Assembly: GCF_025148635.1 (NCBI RefSeq)
Contig: NZ_CP102269.1
Span: forward strand, 4,588,001-4,652,000
Direction: 5' to 3'
DNA: 64,000 nt
DNA from: Butyricimonas virosa
GTDB taxonomy: Bacteria; Bacteroidota; Bacteroidia; Bacteroidales; Marinifilaceae
Positions 58,819 through 64,000 of this stretch are shown one piece after another. Below the pieces are notes generated by a model. That model was not told the origin of the DNA. It saw nothing but the letters and a program-made list of their open reading frames with translations, and made no database searches. The number at the start of each line of letters is the position of its first letter. Positions within the stretch are counted from its first letter, which is position 1. Made by a program: the position numbers and the translations under genes.

Positions 58819-59733
58819 ATGACTTGGAACGAAGCGATAGATAGTTTTCGGACTTATTTGATTTTAGAAAAATCACTATCAACCAACTCGGTGGAAGCTT
58901 ATTTGAATGACATCAGAAAGCTGGGAGCCTATTGTGAACAACGGACACCTACATTGAATCCGAAAGAAGTGTCCTATGACGTATTAAACGAGTATATTTC
59001 CGCCTTGAAAGACACTGGGGTTACCCCCCGTACTCAAGCTAGAAGTATATCCAGTATCAAATCTTTCTTCAAGTATTTGTTATACGATGGAGCCATCGGG
59101 CTTAACCCGGCAAACTCGCTTGATGCACCAAAAATCGGACGTACCCTTCCTAGCGTCCTCAGCGTCGAAGAAATTGAAGCCATGATTAACGCTGTGGATC
59201 TGACCAAACAAGAAGGACAACGTAATAAAGCAATCCTCGAGACATTATATTCTTGTGGTTTACGAGTATCTGAACTTGTCAACTTGAAATTATCACAAAT
59301 TAACTTCCGAACAGGATACATCAAAATCGAGGGGAAAGGAAACAAGGAACGGATTGTTCCACTGGGAGCGAAAGCAAAAGACGAGATCCGTTGCTATTTG
59401 AAAAAAGATCGCGACAAAATGAAAAAAGCAAGAGGGTTCGAGGATATTCTCTTTTTAAACAAGATGGGAAAATCTCTTTCCCGCGTGATGATATTCAATA
59501 TTATCAAGGAAACAGCACTCCGTGCCGGCTTGAACAAAGTGGTATCCCCACACACCTTCCGCCACTCATTTGCCTCTCACTTGGTAAACGGTGGTGCGGA
59601 CATTCGCACGGTTCAAGATATGCTGGGACACGAATCTATTCTGACAACGGAAATTTACACGCACCTGGATAACTCATATCTCCGGGATACAATCACAAAT
59701 TTCCACCCCAGAGCGAAGAAATCCCGCAAATGA
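58819..59733 (+). CDS. xerD: Tyrosine recombinase XerD
   Basis: The 304-residue protein has an N-terminal SAM-like domain (about 4-90) and a catalytic domain with Arg149 (CGLRVSEL), Lys173, His245 and Arg248 (HTFRHSFASHL), His271 (LGHESI) and Tyr280 (TEIYTH). It resolves chromosome dimers at dif together with XerC. It is a core gene by sequence and not accompanied by integron or mobile-element genes. An inverted repeat begins 6 nt after its stop. Confidence 0.92.
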   Translation: MTWNEAIDSFRTYLILEKSLSTNSVEAYLNDIRKLGAYCEQRTPTLNPKEVSYDVLNEYISALKDTGVTPRTQARSISSIKSFFKYLLYDGAIGLNPANSLDAPKIGRTLPSVLSVEEIEAMINAVDLTKQEGQRNKAILETLYSCGLRVSELVNLKLSQINFRTGYIKIEGKGNKERIVPLGAKAKDEIRCYLKKDRDKMKKARGFEDILFLNKMGKSLSRVMIFNIIKETALRAGLNKVVSPHTFRHSFASHLVNGGADIRTVQDMLGHESILTTEIYTHLDNSYLRDTITNFHPRAKKSRK

Positions 59734-59737
59734 TCCT

Positions 59738-59779
59738 TATATTTGTATCCAATACCCGAAAAGTATTGGATACAAATAT
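59738..59779. promoter_or_regulatory. -7 box with perfect 17-bp inverted repeat before the HEAT-repeat gene
   Basis: TATATTTG (59738-59745) overlaps the left arm ATATTTGTATCCAATAC (59739-59755), an exact reverse complement of GTATTGGATACAAATAT (59763-59779); the loop is CCGAAAA. The start site expected near 59752 is inside the repeat, and the ATG follows at 59790. It could also be an xerD terminator, but no T-run follows. Compare 25719-25758. Confidence 0.7.
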
Positions 59780-59789
59780 TTAGAAACAC

Positions 59790-60356
59790 ATGGAAAACAA
59801 ACAAGATATATTGAAACAATTGTCCAGCAATGACATGGACATCGTTAGAGGGGCTATTGAACAAATCAAACAAGAAGGTGATATTTCCATCGTCCCCGAA
59901 TTACTGGACATCCTGTTACAAAATCAGGACACGAACATCATTACCAACCTCACGGCCTTACTCTCGGACGTGAAAGAATCGGACTTCAAAACGGTCTTAA
60001 TGGACAAATTGATCAACGCTCCCGAAGGTAGCGGAAAAGCCAATTTATTACGCATATGCTGGGAATCAGCTATCGATTTTTCAGAATATCTAGATGTGTT
60101 CGTTGATATGTTATTGCGTGAAGACTTCATCGCAGCATTAGAAGCCTCCACCGTCATTGAAAACCTACACGGTAACATCCCTGAAGAAAAAATCCATATA
60201 GCCATTCAACGTTTAAAATCCGAAAGTAACGAAGACAACGCTTTCTTATTAGAAGGCACCATCCCTCACTTGGAAGAAATGCTCCTCAAAAAAGATGAAG
60301 AGGATGAAGAAGAACATCATCACGACCACGATTGTAGTTGTCATTGCCATGATTAG
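59790..60356 (+). CDS. HEAT-repeat protein with His/Asp/Cys-rich tail
   Basis: The 188-residue product is helical, with repeats like MDIVRGAIEQIKQEGDISIVPELLDIL that resemble HEAT repeats. The last 20 residues, EEDEEEHHHDHDCSCHCHD, form a dense metal-binding tail (7 His, 2 Cys, many acidic residues). HEAT-type proteins act as protein-binding scaffolds; the tail suggests nickel, zinc or cobalt binding, or storage. Function is not known. It lies directly after xerD with its own promoter-like inverted repeat. Confidence 0.75.
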   Translation: MENKQDILKQLSSNDMDIVRGAIEQIKQEGDISIVPELLDILLQNQDTNIITNLTALLSDVKESDFKTVLMDKLINAPEGSGKANLLRICWESAIDFSEYLDVFVDMLLREDFIAALEASTVIENLHGNIPEEKIHIAIQRLKSESNEDNAFLLEGTIPHLEEMLLKKDEEDEEEHHHDHDCSCHCHD

Positions 60357-60373
60357 TTAGCCTGCAGAGAATT

Positions 60374-60410
60374 ACAGGTTGGCAGGTTACAGGTTGGCAG
60401 GTTACAGGTT
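60374..60410. repeat. 15-bp tandem repeat ACAGGTTGGCAGGTT
   Basis: Two full units (60374-60388 and 60389-60403) and a half unit (60404-60410) lie between the HEAT gene and miaA. They are followed by GTACAGCTGGAATC and TCTAAAATTTTAAAATC words. Confidence 0.8.
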
Positions 60411-60451
60411 GTACAGCTGGAATCTAAAATTTTAAAATCTAAAATCTAAAA

Positions 60452-61360
60452 TTAATAAAGCCACTCTTTCACCTGTTCGACCTTCTCATCCAATGGCATA
60501 TTTCCATCCAGCCATTTGATCTCGAACCCGTCCCGTTCCATTTTACGGAACCAGGTCATTTGTCTCTTGGCAAACTGATGAATGGCAATATTCAATTGCT
60601 CCACCATCTCGTCATAAGTCAACTCTCCGGTAAGATACAAGGTAAGATATTTATACTCTAGCCCGTAATATATCAAATCTTCCGGTTTTATTCCCCGATC
60701 AAGCAACCCCTTCACCTCATCGATCATTCCTGCCTGCAAGCGGGCGTGTAAACGTTCTGTAATCCGCTTTCGACGAGTCTCACGATCAAACAGAACCCCG
60801 ACAATCAAAGATCGGATCTCCGGGAACTCCCCTTTCACGGGTTCATGTGTAATATAATACTCGGCAATCTCAATAGCCCGAATCGCCCGCTTTACCGTGT
60901 CCGTATCCGTTGTGTTGTGCAAGGAACGATAGGAAGACAATATATCGGATAATTCCGCCAACGACTTACAGGCCAATCGTTCCCGTAATTCGGGATTTTC
61001 CGGAACAGGAGTCATCCGGTAAGCTTTCAAAATGGATTCCACGTACAAACCACTTCCCCCGCACAACACGGGGAAAACACCCCTACGTTCACAATCCTGC
61101 CACACTTTTAAAAACTCCTGCTGATACATGAACAGATTAAAACGAAACCCAGCGTCGGCAATATCAATTAAATGATAAGGCACAGACGTACCTTCGTGGA
61201 CATACTCGTCTAGGTCCTTCCCCGTACCTAGATCCATACCACGATAAATTTGTCTCGAATCGGCTGAAATAATCTCTCCTTTCAATTCTGCAGCCAAACG
61301 TACCGCTAAAGAGGTCTTTCCCGTGGCCGTAGCCCCTAAGATGGTCAGTAAATTATACAT
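60452..61360 (-). CDS. miaA: tRNA dimethylallyltransferase
   Basis: The 302-residue product has the P-loop GATATGKT (9-16) and GEIISADSRQIYRGMDLGTGKD, LCGGSGLYVESIL and YITHEPVKGEFP. It transfers dimethylallyl to A37 of tRNAs that read UNN codons. The ATG at 61360 is chosen because the -7 box lies at 61400-61407 and a longer start at 61423 would be upstream of the transcript. Length is normal. Confidence 0.93.
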   Translation of the reverse strand: MYNLLTILGATATGKTSLAVRLAAELKGEIISADSRQIYRGMDLGTGKDLDEYVHEGTSVPYHLIDIADAGFRFNLFMYQQEFLKVWQDCERRGVFPVLCGGSGLYVESILKAYRMTPVPENPELRERLACKSLAELSDILSSYRSLHNTTDTDTVKRAIRAIEIAEYYITHEPVKGEFPEIRSLIVGVLFDRETRRKRITERLHARLQAGMIDEVKGLLDRGIKPEDLIYYGLEYKYLTLYLTGELTYDEMVEQLNIAIHQFAKRQMTWFRKMERDGFEIKWLDGNMPLDEKVEQVKEWLY

Positions 61361-61399
61361 GAATATTGCTCTATGATGATACCTGTTTATCTTTCCCGA

Positions 61400-61407
61400 C
61401 AAAGATA
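61400..61407 (-). promoter_or_regulatory. Predicted -7 box of miaA
   Basis: Minus strand TATCTTTG, about 40 nt before the ATG at 61360. Confidence 0.5.
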
Positions 61408-61482
61408 GTTTTAAAAGTCGCAAGATTTATCTTCCTACCTATTTTTTTCACCGTGTTAACACCAACTAATACCAAAAAGTGT

Positions 61483-61490
61483 TATATTTG
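61483..61490 (+). promoter_or_regulatory. Predicted -7 box of the GNAT gene
   Basis: TATATTTG, 49 nt before the ATG at 61540. A divergent promoter pair with miaA is about 80 bp apart. Confidence 0.5.
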
Positions 61491-61539
61491 AAAGCGACAA
61501 ATAATACTACTTATTCAAAAAAATTATAAAACAGCAACT

Positions 61540-62061
61540 ATGATAAACGATGACATCATTCGCTTAAGAGCTTTAGAACCTGAAGACTTAGAATGTCTGT
61601 ATCAATGGGAAAATGATATGGATTTATGGGAAGTCAGTGACACGCTTACCCCCTTCTCCCTGTTCACGTTAAAGAAATACATCGAAACTTGTCATCTGGA
61701 TATATATACCACCAAGCAACTTCGCTTGATGATTGAAAGAGTGGATACAAATGCCCGGATTGGATTAGTTGATCTCTATGATTTCGATCCATATCATCAA
61801 CGTGCCGGTATCGGAATCATGATCCACAATACTGAAAACCAAAAACAGGGGTTCGCAACAGCCGCTATCCGTCTGATGATCGACTATTGTTTCGAAACAC
61901 TGGGACTAAACCAGATTTACAGTAGCGTCCCCAGCGGAAACATTGGTAGCCGCAAACTTTTCGAGAAACTCGGTTTTGTACAGACCGGATACCGGAAAAA
62001 CTGGCTCCGCCGGGGAAATGGCTGGGAAGACATTGTATATTTCCAACTACTAAATCAATAA
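61540..62061 (+). CDS. GNAT-family N-acetyltransferase
   Basis: The 173-residue product is close to the RimJ/RimL and SpeG type: IRLRALEPEDLECLYQWEND (about 7-26), the acetyl-CoA-binding loop HNTENQKQGFATAAIRLMIDYCFETLGLNQIYSSVPSGNIGSRKLFEKLGF (about 104-155). The substrate could be a protein N terminus, polyamine or drug. A single gene with its own promoter and a hairpin after the stop. Confidence 0.88.
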   Translation: MINDDIIRLRALEPEDLECLYQWENDMDLWEVSDTLTPFSLFTLKKYIETCHLDIYTTKQLRLMIERVDTNARIGLVDLYDFDPYHQRAGIGIMIHNTENQKQGFATAAIRLMIDYCFETLGLNQIYSSVPSGNIGSRKLFEKLGFVQTGYRKNWLRRGNGWEDIVYFQLLNQ

Positions 62062-62070
62062 ACCAAATCG

Positions 62071-62094
62071 AGGGGCTGTAAAACTACAGCCCCT
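62071..62094 (+). terminator. Hairpin after the GNAT gene
   Basis: AGGGGCTGTA (62071-62080) pairs with TACAGCCCCT (62085-62094), loop AAAC, then TAAATTTATAAATTT, a weak T-run. Intrinsic terminator, possibly leaky. Confidence 0.7.
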
Positions 62095-62117
62095 TAAATT
62101 TATAAATTTAAACGGTT

Positions 62118-64000
62118 ATGAAACACTCGTTATTACTAGTATGCCTATTCTCGGGATTCTTAACAAAAGCTGCTATCCCTGAGAAAACAATTCAAGCCAC
62201 CATTACCAACATTCAGGCAAAAGGAGTTACTAACACAACCGCCATCGAAACCGGAGTACGACAAGTTGCCCACCTTTGGCAACCACAAGATGGCGCCGAC
62301 TCCGAATTCCAAGAATTTTGCGTGAAAAACTATATCACCGACCCGGAACAAAAACAACAGGTATTCCAAAAGGTAAGTCATTACTTCGAGGCTTTATGGG
62401 GACATTTTAACGAAATCACGCTCCAACTTCAATTAAACTTGCATCAGGACAACGGCCCTCTTCACGACATAGATCCCATGTTCGGAGCTTACAGTCCCGG
62501 CTCTCATTTGATTAATGATTTTTACAACAATAAAATCGGCTTTATCATTGCCCTCAATTTCCCGGAAGTACCTTTACAGGAAAAAGAAAAACTAGGTAAC
62601 GACCGTATGGCTTGGGCCTATGCTCGCCTCGGTGACGTGTTTACCCAACGGGTTCCGGCAGAACTAATCCAAGCTGGTGTGAAAGCGGAAAGTGATGCAG
62701 ACGTGTATATTTCAAGTTACAACATTTATATGGGCCACGTGCTAAACGCCAAAGGACAAAAGCTTTTCCCCGAAGATAAAATTTTGCTTACTCATTGGAA
62801 TTTAAGAGACGAAATCAAGGCCAACTACAACAAAGGGAAAGAAGGTTTGGACAAGCAACGTACCGTTTATGAGGTCATGAAACGGATTATCTCGCAGGAG
62901 ATCCCCGTGCAAGTCATCAATTCCGGAGCTTACGACTGGAATCCTTACTCCAACACGCTCACCCAAAACGAACAAACCGCAACGGGCACCCCGGAGGCAA
63001 CAGAACGTTATCAACGCATGTTAAATAACTTCCACGCTATGAAAGCCATCGACCCTTATGCCGGCAAAAATTTCATTGCAAGGAAGTTTTCGGGAGAAAT
63101 GGAAGTGTCGGTAGAAGACGTAAAAGCTCTTTTCACCCAATTCCTCACTTCTCCGGAACTGAAAGAAGTCGGTAAGATCATCTCCAAACGCCTGGGCCGC
63201 AAGCTAGAAGCTTATGATATCTGGTACGACGGATTCAAACCCCGCAGCAATCTGGACGAAACCAAACTGGACTCCCAGATACAAAAACTTTACCCAAATG
63301 CAGAGGCCTTTAAAGCAGGGCTTCCCTCCCTGCTCACGCATCTGGGTTTCACCCCCGAGAGAGCAAACGAAATTTGTGACAAAATAGCCGTGGATGCCGC
63401 CAGAGGTTCAGGACATGCATGGGGAGCCGCCATGAAAGGCCAACAATCACACCTCCGCACTCGAATCCCGGCAGAAGGTATGAATTACAAGGGATACAAC
63501 ATTGCCGTCCATGAATTCGGTCACAACGTGGAACAAACTATTTCCATGTACAATGTAGACAATTTCATGATGGCCGGAGTTCCGAACACGGCTTTCACGG
63601 AGGCACTTGCCTTCGTGTTCCAAAAACGGGATCTACAATTACTGGGCATCGAAAATAATGACCCGGAAAAAGACAAGATGGACATTCTTGATAAATTCTG
63701 GAGCCTGTACGAAATTATGGGAGTCTCTATGCTCGACATCTCCATCTGGGAATGGTTGTACGCAAACCCGAATGCGACAGCCGAACAGTTAAAAGAAGCC
63801 ACGATCAACTTATCAAAAGAAATATGGAATAAATACTATGCCCCTGTCTTCGGAAAAAAAGACGAAACGGTTCTAGCAATCTATTCCCACATGATCAGCT
63901 ACCCGCTGTACCTGTCAGCTTATGCCTTCGGTCAAATCATCGAATTCCAGCTGGAAGACTATCTTAACGGTAAGAATTTCGCACAAGAAGTTGACCGCAT
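62118..64000 (+). CDS. Exported M3-like zinc peptidase, 3' end cut by window edge
   Basis: The frame is open from the ATG at 62118 to the right edge (627 residues seen). There is a signal peptide (MKHSLLLVCLFSGFLTKAA). The zinc motif HEFGH is at His465-Glu466-His469, and TEALAF about 25 residues later supplies a third ligand Glu, as in gluzincins. MAWAYARLGDVFTQRVP and an ARGSGHAWGAAMKG stretch precede it. It would be a periplasmic oligopeptidase. Relationship to M3 is inferred from the motif only. The preceding hairpin suggests an independent transcript. Confidence 0.8.
   Translation, partial: MKHSLLLVCLFSGFLTKAAIPEKTIQATITNIQAKGVTNTTAIETGVRQVAHLWQPQDGADSEFQEFCVKNYITDPEQKQQVFQKVSHYFEALWGHFNEITLQLQLNLHQDNGPLHDIDPMFGAYSPGSHLINDFYNNKIGFIIALNFPEVPLQEKEKLGNDRMAWAYARLGDVFTQRVPAELIQAGVKAESDADVYISSYNIYMGHVLNAKGQKLFPEDKILLTHWNLRDEIKANYNKGKEGLDKQRTVYEVMKRIISQEIPVQVINSGAYDWNPYSNTLTQNEQTATGTPEATERYQRMLNNFHAMKAIDPYAGKNFIARKFSGEMEVSVEDVKALFTQFLTSPELKEVGKIISKRLGRKLEAYDIWYDGFKPRSNLDETKLDSQIQKLYPNAEAFKAGLPSLLTHLGFTPERANEICDKIAVDAARGSGHAWGAAMKGQQSHLRTRIPAEGMNYKGYNIAVHEFGHNVEQTISMYNVDNFMMAGVPNTAFTEALAFVFQKRDLQLLGIENNDPEKDKMDILDKFWSLYEIMGVSMLDISIWEWLYANPNATAEQLKEATINLSKEIWNKYYAPVFGKKDETVLAIYSHMISYPLYLSAYAFGQIIEFQLEDYLNGKNFAQEVDR

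Noticed and set aside
59739..59779. Inverted repeat as a dif site for XerD
   Set aside because: The 17-bp arms and 7-nt centre do not fit the 11-6-11 dif layout, and adjacency to xerD is not expected for dif.
1..64000. CRISPR arrays, tRNA/rRNA genes, prophage or transposase genes
   Set aside because: No regularly spaced 25-40-bp repeats with unique spacers, no recognisable tRNA or rRNA sequence and no phage or transposase proteins were seen. XerD at 58819 looks like the housekeeping recombinase.

Overview
This window looks like chromosomal DNA of a gut-type Bacteroidota, most likely order Bacteroidales and plausibly the Odoribacteraceae (Butyricimonas/Odoribacter). The placement is inferred from gene content, not from a search. 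The evidence is a 10-gene, 11-subunit-type complex I operon with a nuoCD fusion and no nuoEFG; a SusC/SusD pair with FecR anti-sigma and ECF sigma factor; a split KdpD; DUF6266-like proteins; exported TldD/TldE; and promoters of the Bacteroidota type (-7 box TAnnTTTG, sometimes with a -33 TTG).

Layout. 1-1.1 kb: 5' part of a PurF-like amidotransferase on the minus strand, cut by the window edge. 1.2-12.7 kb: promoter, a small exported Cys-rich ORF, then nuoA-B-CD-H-I-J-K-L-M-N. Six nuo junctions or ends carry near-identical copies of a GC-hairpin repeat element. 12.9-14.7 kb: two divergent DUF6266-like genes around a control region with an inverted repeat and 11-bp tandem repeats. 14.9-21.8 kb: AAA-ATPase/PD-(D/E)XK protein, patatin-type outer-membrane phospholipase, alpha/beta hydrolase, outer-membrane protein and metallophosphoesterase lipoprotein. 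22-26.2 kb: KdpD sensor-domain protein, histidine kinase, YbaK, and a lone receiver protein. 26.2-33 kb: a permease/M1-like/golvesin-like fusion and the TldE-TldD pair. 33.8-36.4 kb: a second metallophosphoesterase plus alpha/beta hydrolase. 36.7-45.6 kb: ECF sigma, FecR, SusC, SusD and a thioredoxin-like protein. 45.7-64 kb: mainly core genes (RelA/SpoT homologue, LysM protein, PASTA protein, RluD, NCS2 permease, YchF, M15-like lipoprotein, CDF transporter, MscL, pyruvate kinase, AroQ, XerD, HEAT-repeat protein, MiaA, GNAT enzyme) ending in a truncated zinc peptidase.

The most unusual feature is the repeat family of the nuo operon. At least seven copies follow nuo genes and one lies at 18.8 kb. 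Each has 20-25-bp terminal inverted repeats rich in C5/G5 runs, a directional core of about 60 bp, and AT-rich flanks built from TCTAAAAT/TTTAAAATC words that sit directly upstream of start codons. All eight are oriented in the direction of transcription of the flanking genes. The same AT-rich words form large palindromes at a convergent gene junction elsewhere (mscL/pyk), suggesting a modular, genome-wide family.

Other notable points are two genes with 17-bp perfect inverted repeats starting at the promoter -7 box (receiver gene and HEAT gene), a RelA/SpoT homologue whose hydrolase motifs are degenerate, a G9 tract inside the LysM gene, and a strong terminator separating the ECF sigma gene from its anti-sigma gene. 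No CRISPR array, rRNA, tRNA, prophage or insertion-sequence transposase was recognised.
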